Source of the DNA: Cannabis sativa
Lineage: Eukaryota > Streptophyta > Magnoliopsida > Rosales > Cannabaceae
Length of the DNA: 64,000 nucleotides
Direction of reading: 5' to 3'
Assembly (NCBI RefSeq): GCF_029168945.1
Contig: NC_083604.1
Location: forward strand, 41,225,686-41,289,685
The first letter of the stretch is position 1, and every line of letters starts with the position of its first letter. Shown here one piece after another: positions 1 through 11,309 of the stretch. The notes beneath the pieces are model-generated. The model saw only the letters and a list, made by a program, of their open reading frames with translations, was not told where the DNA came from and made no database searches. Made by a program: the position numbers and the translations under genes.

Positions 1-848
1 CTAACATAAATATGGAATCTATAGCTTCTATTTGGCAAATAGAAAGTAAAGGATGATTTCCTTCGAGCTTAACCAAACAAAAATAAATGGTGGAGATCTC
101 ATTTCACTTAGCTGAAATATACAGGGTTAAGTGTTTTAAGGATAAAATACACTGTAGGGTGTTACGGTAATTTAATCCCTTTACAAAGTAAATCATCTAT
201 ATAGAGGATCATTGATCACATTAGGGTTATAACAATGGATAACTAATGACGTCTTTATATCATGGAACATATAGATCGTTCTATATAACTGAGAGTGCAA
301 TTCCAAGTTCTAAGTGTGGATTCAATGAGGAATTAATAAGTTAGAGAATTTACTTGGTAAATTCAGTTCGACTTATTGGAAGCTCGGTTATATAGACCCA
401 TGGTCCCCATACTAGTTGAGACCATACTGCTTGTAAGACTCAGTTAATTGATTTTGATAAATCAATTATAATTTTAAAAGTTAGACTATGTCTACTTTAT
501 GAATTTTCACTAAGCAAGGGCGAAATTGTAAAGAAAATAGATTTTAGGTTTATTTATTGATTAAGAGACTTTATATGTCTAAATTAATAAATATATTAAA
601 TGGCAATATTATTTAATAATTATTTCCAAGTTATTAAATAATTAGAATTGGCATTTAAAAGATTAAATTGGAAAATTAGCATTTTTGAGAAAATAGGAAT
701 GGAAAATAACAAAATGGGAAAGTTGCGAAGTAAGGCCCAATACCCTTTGTATGGTCGGGCCTATGCATAGGAAATTCCATTTGTAGTTTCCATTATTTTA
801 ATTCCATACAATTCTAACCTAAACCTAGAGGGTTTTCTATAAATAGAA
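1..848 (+). repeat. Copia LTR B, left piece (interrupted by SIRE element)
   Basis: This is the same LTR family as the minus-strand LTR at 14024-15922; base 1 corresponds to about position 593 of that LTR, so the LTR start is off-window. A TATA box (CTATAAATAG) sits at about 837-846, two bases before the SIRE insertion point. The LTR resumes at 10294. I cannot tell whether B is a solo LTR or the 3' LTR of an element lying to the left. Confidence 0.85.
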
Positions 849-2268
849 TGTTAGGTCCTTTTTTGGCAATTTAGTTGTCAAAATATTTATTAATTAACGT
901 GTATTTTATTGAGCATTAAATTTGTTTTTATCAACTCTAGACCCTTTTTCTAGGGGGAGTTGTGGTTAGTACTTGTGAACATATTTTTTTTAAAAAAATG
1001 TTAGCTTGTTTTTGGTTTCTTTGTGATATTTGATTGTGTTACTCATGGGGAGTAGTTATTTGCTCTTGCTAACTTTATCTTGCAGGTTCCTTATGTTAAA
1101 AATTATTTTGTTCATCTAAAGTACCAAAGGGGGAGATTGTAAAGTCTTTTTTTTTGGCAAGTTAGTTGACAAAATAATTTTTCCATTTATGGTAAGATTA
1201 TTGAGCATTCATATTCGGATTCTTACCATATAAATTCAGATTGTAGTTGCTCTTTTCCTTGTTTGGAAAGTTGCACTTTCAGCTGAACTTTCCTTTGTTG
1301 AAAACTTCTCAAAAGAGAAGGAATTCTCTTTTGGAAAGTTGTCTTTTTTAGTGAAACTTTGATTATTGCCTTTTCCTTATTGATTTCGATTGTATCTTGA
1401 TACAATCAGAATATCTAATCTGTTTTTGGCAGGAATCAAGCATTGATAGAAGATCGGACTCGATTTTAGCAAGTTTCCCGATTCTGGTGTGATCTGCTTT
1501 GTCAGCATCCAATTCTGATGTAGCAGATCGTGTTTTCTTAGGAAAGTTTTTGTACAGCTGTAGATTCGAACTTGTGGTTGCCTCTTTGGTTTCTATGTTC
1601 TATAAATAGAGCCTAGAGAGAAACCATTCGAATCAGCTCTTCCATTATTCATTTTTTGCATTTATCCTTTTTGAGAGAAGAGTGTTTCTTTGTTTTGTGA
1701 GAGCCTAGCTATTCATCTAGGTTCTAGTTGTTCTATTTCTGTTCTTACTCTGTCCTAGAGGTTGTGAAGAACTACTTGACTGAACAAGAGATTGGTCTTC
1801 GGGAGAAGACTTGGTAAAGCCTTACTTCGGGAGGAAGTAAGCACTTGGTCTTCGGGAGAAGACTTGTTGAAGCCTTACTTCGGGAGGAAGTAAGCACTCA
1901 CACTTCAAAGACGAAGGGAGTTTGGGCTTGAAGGTGTTTCAAGAAGTCAGATTCATAAAGTGGATTACAAAGGATTGCGGCAATACTTTAGAGGGAGTCT
2001 AAACTTGTTTAAGTTAATTGTCTTTGTAATTTTGATACTTTATTAATTGATTTCATTCTCTGGGCGTGGCCCCGTGGACTAGGAGTGTTCGTGAGAACAC
2101 TGATACCACGTATAAATCTCTTGTGTCAAGTTATTTATTTTTCTGCAAATATTTTATATTCTTCCTATTCTGTTTTGCTGTAGCAGAATTACTTTCTGCT
2201 GCTGCAAACGTTTACAGTTTTTATATTTTCTTATATACAACTGACATTTGCAAAAACACGGTTTTTCA
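849..2268 (+). repeat. 5' LTR of the SIRE-like element
   Basis: It begins TGTTAGGTCC and ends TTTTTCA, two bases before the primer binding site. The first part (about 870-1141) resembles the internal DNA just before the 3' LTR (about 8660-8876), including a purine tract and the following LTR-start-like motif, so the LTR contains a duplicated internal boundary. A TATA-like CTATAAATAG lies at about 1600. Four perfect hairpins follow at 1795-1894. The open frames in this LTR (for example 2066-2413) are not genes. Confidence 0.92.
1795..1894 (+). other. Array of four perfect stem-loops in the SIRE LTR
   Basis: A 53-bp unit is repeated twice. Each unit has a 6-bp stem closed by GGGA (1795-1810 and 1848-1863) followed by an 8-bp stem closed by GGGAG (1821-1841 and 1874-1894). 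The array lies downstream of the LTR TATA box, so it should be transcribed in the R/U5 leader. The same array is in the 3' LTR from 9820. Confidence 0.85.
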
Positions 2269-2270
2269 AT

Positions 2271-2282
2271 TGGTATCAGAGC
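2271..2282 (+). other. Primer binding site (tRNA-Met type) of SIRE element
   Basis: TGGTATCAGAGC starts two bases after the LTR end. It is the standard plant copia primer site, complementary to the 3' end of initiator tRNA-Met. Confidence 0.92.
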
Positions 2283-2328
2283 GGGACACTAAACTCTTAG
2301 TGTGGTCCTATAACGTTTTTGTGTTAAA

Positions 2329-3774
2329 ATGTCATTTTTTGCAGAAGGAAGTTCTATTTCTAGACCACCGTTGCTTAATGACTCTAACTATCCTTATTGG
2401 AAAGTTAGAATGAGGGCCTTCATCAAATCTCAAGATGAGAAAGCTTGGAGAATGGTTCTATCAGGTTGGTCTCTTCCAGTTGAGACAGATTCTTCAGGTA
2501 ATACTACTATAAAATCTGAACTGGAATGGTCAATTGAAGATGATAAACTTTCTGCCTACAATAGCAAAGCCTTGCATGCTATCTTTAACGGTGTAGGTGA
2601 GGGTTACATTAAACTTATATCATCTTGTGTTTCTGCTAAGGAAGCTTGGGAGATCCTTCAAACCCAGTTTGAGGGAACTTCTGATGTGAAAAGATCTAGA
2701 TTTATCATGCTTCAAACTAAATTTGATGAGCTTAGGATGTCTGATAATGAAACCTTAACAGAATTCTATGAAAAATTATCTGATATTGCTAATGAATATT
2801 TTGCTCTTGGTGAAAAGCTTGATGATTCTGTTCTTGTGAGAAAAATTGTTAGAGTTCTTCCAGAAAGGTTCGATACTAAACTTTTGGCAATGAAGGAAGC
2901 TAAAGATTTTAGCACAATGAAGGTGGAAGAATTGATGGGTTCCTTACGTACTTTTGAATTAAATCAACAGATTAAACAAAAGGACAAACCCAAATCCATT
3001 GCTGATAAAGGTAAAAGTATTGCTTTGAAAGTTGCTGATAATGAAAATTCTGATAGTGAATGTGATGATGAGATTGCTTTATTAACTACGAATTTTCAGA
3101 AATATATGAAAAAGATGGGAAGTAGAAAGAACATTTCGAAAGGTTCAAAAGGTAATACTTTTATGAAACCATCTGTCTCTAACAAAAAGGGAATTCAGTG
3201 CAAGGAATGTGAAGGTTTTGGGCATATTCAAGCTGAGTGTGCAAACACTTTGAAAAAGAATAGGAAAAGTTTCAATGTCACGTGGAGTGATGATGAAACC
3301 GAAAGTGATGAAGATAATTCTGAAAATGTTGCCCTAACCTCTGTTATGACTAATGTGGTGTGTGATTCACAAGTGAAAGCTAAAATGGTATGTCTGAATA
3401 ATACCACCGATCATGAGGAATCAGATTCAGATAAGTCTGAAATCTGTGAAGAGTCTCTTGCTGAATCATACAAAGTCATGTGTGAAAAATGGATTCAGGT
3501 TGCTTCTGAAAATAGAGAGTTGAATAAATTGAATAAAAAATTGTCTCATCAAATTGAATTGTGTGAATTGAAAATAAAAGAGTATGAGACAAGTGTTTGT
3601 GATAAAGATGAAAAAATCACTCTCTTAAAAAGGAACTTGAAAATTTTAAGAAAAATGTTCAAATGCTTAACCCTGGATCTTCTATTTTTGAAAAAGCTCA
3701 GAATGCAGGTCAAAGAGGTTTCGCAGGTCTTGGTTCAAATGGAATGGAAAGTTCTGGAGTCACGAAGTTTGTAA
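2329..3774 (+). pseudogene. gag: SIRE-like gag (frameshifted near its end)
   Basis: Gag is the capsid/nucleocapsid protein that packages element RNA in cytoplasmic virus-like particles. The ATG at 2329 is 47 bases past the primer site. Residues about 15-215 form the copia gag core with the YPYW motif at residue 21. A CX2CX4HX4C zinc knuckle lies near residue 290, followed by acidic SD-rich stretches and a heptad-rich segment (about 385-450). A one-base deletion-type frameshift near 3637 moves the natural continuation into the frame that opens at 3663, so the last 40 or so residues of this frame are spurious. In SIRE elements gag and pol are usually one long frame. Confidence 0.85.
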
Positions 3775-6026
3775 AATCTAGTGTTCCAACGAACCTCTCT
3801 GCGGCTACAAAGTCCGCTGTAACAGTTTCACAGCCTGTTGCAGCAAGAGCTGTGTCTGATGCGACAAAATCTCCAGGATTTTCAAAAAGAGTAAGATCTC
3901 AGGTAAAAAGATTTGTTCCCACTTGTCATTTTTGTGGTAGAAAAGGACATATCAGACCTAAATGTTTCACGTTGAAAAATCTGTTTAAAACAAATTATTT
4001 TGATAATTTGGAAAAATCTCAAAAGAAACATAAAGGTTTGAAACAAATATGGGTGAAAAAGAATTGTCTAGCTGGTTTTTCTGATAAAACTGCTGCATCT
4101 CAAATGTGGTATTTTGACAGTGGTTGTTCAAGACATATGACAGGTGACAAGGACTTTTTGACTAACATTCGGCCTATGCAATGTGGAGAAGTCACCTTTG
4201 GTAATGGCTTATCTGGAAAAGTTGTTGGTATGGGAACTCTAAATTTTAAAGGGTTACCTAGACTGAAAAATGTGATGTTAGTTGAAGGACTGAGAGCTAA
4301 TTTACTTAGCATTAGTCAAATTTGTGACCAAGGGTTTACTGTTTCATTTGATAATGATCATTGCTATGTTCTTAATGATGATAATGAATGTATCTTGCAA
4401 GGATTTCGATCCAATGAAAACTGTTACACTCTAACCCCTGTGTTTACTTGTCATTCAGCTATCAACAACACCATAGATTTGTGGCATGCCAAGCTTGGGC
4501 ACATTAATTATAAAAACCAGAAAAAATTGTCAAATGCAGGTATTGTTCAAGGTCTTCCCAAGCTTGGTAAGGAAAGTGTTGGTAAGGGTGAACCGTGTCA
4601 ACTTGGGAAGCAATTAAAAATCACTCACAAGCCTGTGTCTGATATCAATACCTCAAAAGTATTGGAATTGCTTCACATGGATCTTATGGGTCCAATCCAA
4701 GTTGAAAGTTTGAATGGTAAACGATATATCTTTGTTTGTGTTGATGATTTCTCGCATTTTACTTGGGTAGATTTCTTAAGAGAAAAGTCTGACACTTTTG
4801 ATGCCTTTAAAACTTTTTGTTTGAGATTAAGAGTTGAGAAAGGTTGTAATATTGGGAAAATTGTTCGAATTCGAAGTGATCATGGTAAGGAGTTTGAAAA
4901 TTTTGTGTATGATGATTTTTGCAAGTCTACAGGTATAACTCGTGAATTTTCAGCTCCCAAAACTCCTCAACAAAATGGAGTTGTTGAGAGGAAGAATCGA
5001 ACATTGCAGGAAATGGCAAGAGTGATGTTAAATAGCAAGAAGTTGACAAAGCGCTTATGGGCTGAAGCTATTAACACAGCTTTCTACATAATAAACAGAG
5101 TGTTTATTGGTCCAGGTACCTCAAAAACATCTTATGAAATCTGGAAAGGTAAGCGCCCCAATGTAAGTCATTTTCATGTTTTTGGATGTGTGTGTTATGT
5201 TTATAGAGATCGTGAGCATATTGGTAAATTTGATGCTAAAAGTGATGTTGGTGTGTTTATTGGATATTCCTTAAACAGTAGAGCCTATCGTGTTTATAAC
5301 ATGAGAACTCAAACTGTTTTGGAATCAGCTAATGTGGTTGTTGATGATTTTAAAGATTTTTCAGAATTTTCCACAGAAGCCAAGATAGATAGTCTCATGG
5401 ATGCTCCTCCAGAAGCAGCAAAAGCAGATCCTGATGCAGCAGAACCCATTTCTGATGCTGCAAATGACGAATCTGCTGCTGCAACTGAGACTGGAGAACC
5501 AGAATCGTCTATCTTGACTCATCCAAACATAATCAGTGATTCTATTCAGAAAGAACCAAGCACCAGAGTCAAATTGAATCATCCAAAAGATCTCATTCTT
5601 GGAAATCCTGAAGAAAGCATGGTAACTCGCAGAAGGTATGTTAATTTGATCAGCTTTCTTTGTTTTGTTTCTCAATATGAACCGAAAAATGTGAAGGAAG
5701 CCATGACCTTTGAGGGATGGCTCAATGCAATGCAAGATGAACTCAACCAATTTGTTCGCAACAAGGTATGGATTTTGGTCCGAAGACCAAAAGGTATAAA
5801 TGTAATTGGAACAAAGTGGTTATTTAAAAATAAAAGTGATGAGTTCGGTACAATTGTGAGAAACAAGGCTCGTTTGGTGGCACAAGGGTACACACAGGTA
5901 GAAGGTATTGATTTTGATGAAACTTTTGCTCCTGTTGCAAGATTAGAATCAATTCATTTACTTTTGTGTATTGCTTGTATTTTGAATATTAAATTGTTTC
6001 AAATGGATGTAAATCTGCCTTCCTAA
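3663..6026 (+). pseudogene. pol: SIRE-like pol: zinc knuckle, protease, integrase, start of RT
   Basis: The frame starts in the gag tail. Near residue 87 it has a second CX2CX4HX4C knuckle. The aspartic protease active site appears as the DSGCSRHM motif near residue 152. The GAG-pre-integrase segment (LWHAKLGH, near residue 273) is followed by the integrase core with D in HMDLMG, D in RSDHGKEF and E in GVVERKN. The RT begins near residue 690 (GTKWLFK, KARLVAQG, DFDETFAPV). The frame ends at 6026 because of a frameshift near 6010, in the RT palm region. RT therefore continues in another frame at 6035. In the live family these products mature the particle, copy the RNA and insert the cDNA. Confidence 0.9.
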
Positions 6027-6034
6027 ATGGTATT

Positions 6035-6301
6035 TTGAATGAGGAAGTTTATGTTGAGCAACCAAAAGGATTCGAAGATCCTCGATTTCCAGACCATGTG
6101 TACAAGCTTGAAAAAGCTTTGTATGGTCTGAAACAAGCTCCTCGAACTTGGTATGAAAGGTTAACTCAATTTTTACTTTCACATGATTATCAAAGAGGTA
6201 GTGTGGATAAAACTCTTTTCATCAAGCATATAAAATCTGATTTTATCATTGCTCATATAAAATCTGATTTCATCAAGCATATAAAATCACATAAAATCTG
6301 A
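6035..6301 (+). pseudogene. pol: SIRE-like RT middle fragment ending in a local duplication
   Basis: This continues the RT after a frameshift ([12 protein letters not shown], then the [11 protein letters not shown] signature). From about 6215 to 6305 the DNA contains three or four local copies of a short unit (core ATAAAATCTGATTT). They insert roughly 60 bases and break the frame immediately before the catalytic YVDD motif. The ORF therefore ends with repeated residues that are not part of the enzyme. Confidence 0.85.
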
Positions 6302-7245
6302 TTTATGTTGATGATATAGTTTTTGGTTCTACATCTAACCATGAAGTGCAGGTTTTTATTGATCAAATGAAAAGTGAATTTGAAATGAGCATGGTTGGTG
6401 AGCTTACTTTCTTTTTGGGTCTTCAAGTGAAACAAATGGAAGGAGGTACATTTGTATCTCAAAGTAAGTATGCTAAGAATCTTGTCAAGAAATTTGGTCT
6501 TGAATCGGCTAAGCAGGTAAGTACTCCAATGAGCACCACATTGAAATTGACAAAAGATGAGAATGGAGTAAAGGTAGACACTACACTCTATCGTAGCATG
6601 ATTGGAAGTCTTTTGTATTTAACTGCTAGTCGTCCTGATATTTGTTACAATGTGGGAGTTTGTGCTAGATATCAAAGTAATCCTATGGAATCTCATGTAT
6701 CAGCTGTAAAAAGGATTATTCGATATGTTAATAGCACTCTTGATTATGGAATTTGGTACTCGAAAGATACTAATTCTAATCTTGCTTGTTTTAGTGATGC
6801 AGATTGGGCAGGCAATGCTGATGATCGAAAGAGCACAAGTGGAGGGTGTTTCTTTCTTGGGAATAATCTAGTATCTTGGCTTAGCAGAAAACAAAATTCC
6901 ATTTCTTTGTCCACTGTCGAAACTGAGTACATAGCTGCTGGCAGTTGTTGTACTCAACTATTATGGTTGAAACAAATGTTGATTGATTATGGATTTGAAT
7001 TGGGTGTTTTGACTATTTTTTGTGATAACACTAGTGCCATAAATATTTCCAAAAATCCTGTTCAACATTCTAGAACTAAGCACATTGATATAAGGCATCA
7101 CTTTATCAGGGAATTTGTTGAAAATAAATCATTGCAATTAGAATATGTTGATACTGAAAAACAATTAGCTGATATTTTCACAAAGGCCCTAGATACAAGT
7201 CACTTTGACTCCCTCAGAAAGTCTTTGGGAGTTTGCATTGTTTAA
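6302..7245 (+). pseudogene. pol: SIRE-like RT C-terminus and RNase H
   Basis: The catalytic YVDD of copia RT is encoded at about 6304-6315. The frame is then open to 7245. It carries the rest of RT (GELTFFLGLQV, TLYRSMIGSLLYL, RPDICYNV) and a copia RNase H (SDADWAG, STSGGCFF, ETEYIAA, the CDNTSAI motif, the HIDIRHHF motif and a final QLADIFTKAL). The end matches the usual end of copia pol. Confidence 0.9.
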
Positions 7246-8862
7246 ATCTCTCTTGTTCACATTTTTGTACAATATTGTTATGTGATTCTTCTCTAGCTTT
7301 TAATCTGCTTTCATTGTATTTTGACAAATCATGTTTATGCTTTTGGATTATAATTAGTTAGGATCTCATTCTAATCATACTTTGTGATGTTGTGTTAAAA
7401 GGATCATGTTACTCTTTATTTGTGTCTAGGATTAAATATTGTTCTTATACAGAGTTGAGCAATTTTTGTTTCAGTCTTGTCAGGCCCCTTGCTGGAATAG
7501 AGCTACCCATACTGAGGTGTGAAAGCCATCTTTTGAGTAAGCTGGAACATTGTAATTAGCAACTATGATGAGGATGCACTACCATAGAAAAGGGTTACCT
7601 TCAGTATGGTGTAATAGCATCCAGTTGCGGGATCAAATTGAAAAAGGCGAAAATGAAAAATCTTGCCAAGGACAATGATCCTATTTTCACTGCACACACT
7701 TATGTCTGACAAGTGTGTTCAAATTTGTAAGTCTCCTCTATTAAAATTAAATTGATAATCCTGGTTCACAATTTTTAGTAACATGCATATCCTTTCCCTC
7801 AACAATCAATTAAGTATGATTTGTTCATGAGATACTAACTAGTTATTTTCCTTAAAAGCATAACATGTATTTTATTTTGTCAATTTTCAATGATATTTGA
7901 TTACATTGCTTGTTTAGAATCTCATATATTTATTGTACACATTATATTTTATTTTCGGTTTCTAAAAAAAATAAAAAAAAAAATAAAAAGAGAGGGAGAC
8001 GTGTGACTTGTTTCATGGGTTAAGGAAATCTTGTACTTAAATGGTAAGTATCAACATTTATTCTCCTTTGATTTATTTTGATATGTTTCCAATTAAAGAT
8101 TAATCTTTATATGGTTATGTGTCTTTAATTTTGAAAGATTGACTTATTTTTGGAAATATTGTTGGTAATTCTAGTTTCCTTTTATTTTTTTTTTTAAAAA
8201 AAAAAAAAGAGAAAGAAGATGCAAGGAGTGGGCGGTTTCCTTTTGTAGTCGTGGGCTGGTGGTTACTCAAATATTTTGAAATTGGTTTCCTTTTTGCTCA
8301 ACTCTCCCATGTTTATTTAAACCAATTTTTGTCATTTATTCTCACCACCTACCCGATTCCATTTCTTTGTCTCTCTTGCTTGTTTGTTGTTCATTGTCTC
8401 TTTCAGATCAAAATGGTGAGAACAAAGAACCTACGGCATCTCAAAAAGTTGGTGGAATCCGAACAAGCCCCCTCAAATGCTCCTCTTGCTGCTCCAATCA
8501 TCTTGCTGCCATGGAGGAGGTTCAACAAGAGATGTCCAAGCAGCTGTCCTCATTGATCAAGCTTTATGGGGCATAAGTTTTCTTTCCTTTTGTTTTTGTT
8601 GGACATATTTCTATATTTTCATTTCTTTTTGTCTTTGGCCCTTATAGATAAACAAAAAGGGGGAGTAATTGGGTTTTTAAGTGTATACTCAACTGTCTAA
8701 GGGGAGTTGAGGTTTGTGTTTGTGTTTGTCTTTGTCTTTGGTCAAAGTTAGCTTTTTATTTTGGTTTAATGTTGTGCTTCTTAGGGGGAGTTTTTATGTT
8801 TGTTTCGCTAACTTTGTTTTGTAGGTGTTTGTTAATTAATAATATTTTGATTATCTAAAGTA
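7246..8862 (+). other. Post-pol region of SIRE element, env-like ORF remnant and extra G-tracts
   Basis: SIRE elements often carry an extra ORF, sometimes called env-like, between pol and the 3' LTR. Here only a short frame survives (8413-8556, beginning MVRTK), and I cannot confirm homology from sequence alone. The rest is AT-rich with A/T runs at about 7965-7988 and 8185-8215. Several purine tracts resembling the real PPT occur at about 8656, 8700 and 8784. From about 8660 this stretch is homologous to the first 290 bp of the LTR. Confidence 0.6.
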
Positions 8863-8876
8863 CCAAAGGGGGAGAT
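8863..8876 (+). other. Polypurine tract of SIRE element
   Basis: The purine-rich run CAAAGGGGGAGATT directly precedes the 3' LTR start at 8877. It is the expected plus-strand primer site. Confidence 0.85.
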
Positions 8877-10293
8877 TGTTAGGTCCTTTTTTGGCAATTT
8901 AGTTGTCAAAATATTTTTTAATTAATGTGTATTTTATTGAGCATTCAATTTGTTTTTATCAACTCTGGACCCTTTTTCCAGGGGGAGTTGTGGTTAGTAC
9001 TTGTGAACATATTTTTTTAAAAAAAAGTTACCTTGTTTTTGGTTTCTTTGCGATATTCGATTGTGTTACTCAGGGGGAGTAGTTATTTGCTCTTGCTAAC
9101 TTTATCTTGCAGGTACCTTATGTTAAAAATTATTTTGTTCATCTAAAGTGCTAAAGGGGGAGATTGTAAAGTCCTTTTTTGGCAAGTTAGTTGACAAAAT
9201 AATTTTTACATTTATGGTAAGATTATTGAGCATTGATATTCGGATTCTTACCTTATAAATTCGTATTGTAGTTGCTCTTTTCCTTGTTTGGAAAGTTGCA
9301 CTTTCAGCTGAACTTTTCTTTGTTGAAAACTTCTCAAAAGAGAAGGAATTCTCTTTTGGAAAGTTGTCTTTTTTAGGGAAACTTTGATTATTGCCTTTTC
9401 CTTATTGATTTCGATTGTATCTTGATACAATCAGAATATCTAATCTGTTTTTGGCAGGAATCAAGCATTGATAGAAGATCGGACCCGATTTTAGCAAGTT
9501 TCTCGATTCTGGTGTGATCTGCTGTGTCAGCATCCAATTCTGATGTAGCAGATCGTGTTTTCTTAGGAAAGTTTTTGTACAGCTGTAGATTCGAACTTGT
9601 GGTTGCCTCTTTGGTTTCTATGTTCTATAAATAGAGCCTAGAGAGCAACCATTCGAATCAGCTCTTCCATTATTCATTTTTTGCATTTATCCTTTTTGAG
9701 AGAAGAGTGTTTCTTTGTTTTGTGAGAGCCTAGATGTTCATCTAGGTTCTAGTTGTTCTATTTCTGTTCTTACTCTGTCCTAGAGGTTGTGAAGAACTAC
9801 TTGACTGAACAAGAGATTGGTCTTCGGGAGAAGACTTGGTAAAGCCTTACTTCGGGAGGAAGTAAGCACTTGGTCTTCGGGAGAAGACTTGTTGAAGCCT
9901 TACTTTGGGAGGAAGTAAGCACTCACACTTCAAAGACGAAGGGAGTTCGGGCTTGAAGGTGTTTCAAGAAGTCAGATTCATAAAGTGGATTACAAAGGAT
10001 TGCGGCAATACTTTAGAGGGAGTCTAAACTTGTTTAAGTCAATTGTCTTTGTAATTTTGATACTTTATTAATTGATTCCATTCTCTGGTTGTGGCCCCGT
10101 GGACTAGGAGTGTTCGTGAGAACACTGATACCACGTATAAATCTCTTGTGTCAAGTTATTTATTTTTCTGCAAATATTTTATATTCTGCCTATTCTGTTT
10201 TGCTGTAGCAGAATTACTTTCTGCTGCTGCAAACGCTTACAGTTTTTATATTTTCTTATATACAACTGACATTTGCAAAAACACGGTTTTTCA
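8877..10293 (+). repeat. 3' LTR of the SIRE-like element
   Basis: This aligns throughout with 849-2268, with scattered substitutions and a few small indels. It begins TGTTAGGTCC and ends TTTTTCA. It includes the duplicated internal PPT at about 9152-9165 and the four-hairpin array from 9820; one stem there has a C-to-T change that still allows a G:U pair. Confidence 0.92.
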
Positions 10294-10709
10294 TAAAAAG
10301 TGTTGGCTTGAGGAAATGTACACACATCTTTGATCATTTTGTTTCCCTCAGAAAATGCCTCACATGCCTCTCTCTCTCTTTTCTTCTCTCATAATTTCGA
10401 AATTCCTTGAGTGAATGAGTAGTGCCCACACACATCAAGTGGTACCTCAATCATAGTATGTAAGACTATGGAAATTCTGCATCAAAGAAGGAGAAAAGAA
10501 GATCCAGGTTCAGATCTTGGTGATGCTCTGCTACAGAAAGGAATCAAGGGCTAGAGATCTGAACGGAAGGAGTCATATTATTCCGCTGCACCCACTGTAA
10601 GGTTTTTTTAACTTTATATGTGTTTATTTTCATTGTTTTAGAATTCATATTAGGTTGTTAATCCAACATACATGATAGTAAATAGATCCTGGTAAAATAA
10701 TTTCCAACA
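10294..10709 (+). repeat. Copia LTR B, right piece
   Basis: This continues the LTR interrupted at 848 and ends TTTCCAACA at 10709. The next bases (CATGG) belong to copia element A, whose protease coding strand is the minus strand. LTR B is therefore inserted into A in the opposite orientation. The matching CATGG should lie to the left of the window. Confidence 0.85.
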
Positions 10710-11309
10710 CATGGTTAGTAGACCCAAAATCAACAATCCGAGTGGATTTGTCGTTCTCTAAAACACATTATTCAAAGACAAAAGCATTACCTTCGTTTGA
10801 ATTTTTTAGAAGCCAGGGACATCGTTCTTCTTAATGTCCCTTTTCATTACAGAACATAGAAGATTATGTCTGATAATTGTACTTGAAGAAGCAGCTTTGC
10901 TAAAGCCTTCATGCTTAATCCTTTTCCTCATATTAAGATTTGCAAATCTAAGAGGTCCCATTGCAATCAGATTCCGTTCATGGGCTCGTAATTCTGCTTC
11001 GAGCTTGTCCATGTCGAAGGAGTTGAAATTGTTGAACATGTAAGAAACAACAAATTCATTATAATCCAGAGGAAGACTATTAAGAATGAATTGTACCCAT
11101 TGTTCTCTTTATAAATCAATTCCTAGTAGATTTGCCTTTTGGAACTTCAGATTCATCATCAACAGGTGCGAGTTTATGCAACTACCAGGATGCATTTTCA
11201 CACTATAGAGTTCTTTTGCTAAGATATTAACTAGGAGTGGATCGGGGTGAGGGTTATTCATATTGGCACTACAACACATCAATAAAACAGAAGTAAGGTT
11301 TTGGTTCAT
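10710..11309 (-). pseudogene. gag: Copia element A gag and start of protease (minus strand)
   Basis: Reading right to left, 11309-10806 encodes a decayed copia gag core: a SINSHL-type helix segment, then ILNSLP at about 11065, then a MDKLEAELRAHE segment. One in-frame stop lies near 11110. The zinc knuckle is degraded. At 10710-10760 the protease active-site region reads RIVDFGSTNHV, where the usual D-S-G is replaced by D-F-G. The reading frame then stops abruptly at the boundary with LTR B. The rest of pol must lie beyond B, outside the window. Confidence 0.75.

Larger units (their letters stand above)
849..10293 (+). mobile_element. SIRE/Maximus-like Ty1/copia retrotransposon
   Basis: The element has two direct LTRs (849-2268 and 8877-10293), a Met-type primer binding site at 2271 and a polypurine tract at 8863. 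It carries copia-order domains (gag, protease, integrase, RT, RNase H) and a long tail between pol and the 3' LTR. It lies inside copia LTR B. The flanks TAGAA (844-848) and TAAAA (10294-10298) are a 5-bp duplication with one mismatch. The gag style (CX2CX4HX4C knuckle followed by an acidic SD-rich stretch, a coiled C-terminus and a second knuckle) is typical of the SIRE lineage. Coding capacity is broken by at least three frameshifts, so this copy is not autonomous. The LTRs differ by a few percent by eye, so it is not a very recent insertion. Confidence 0.93.

Noticed and set aside
2066..2413. 115-residue ORF with hydrophobic stretch
   Set aside because: It crosses the LTR end and the PBS and overlaps the real gag start; a similar frame exists in the other LTR.
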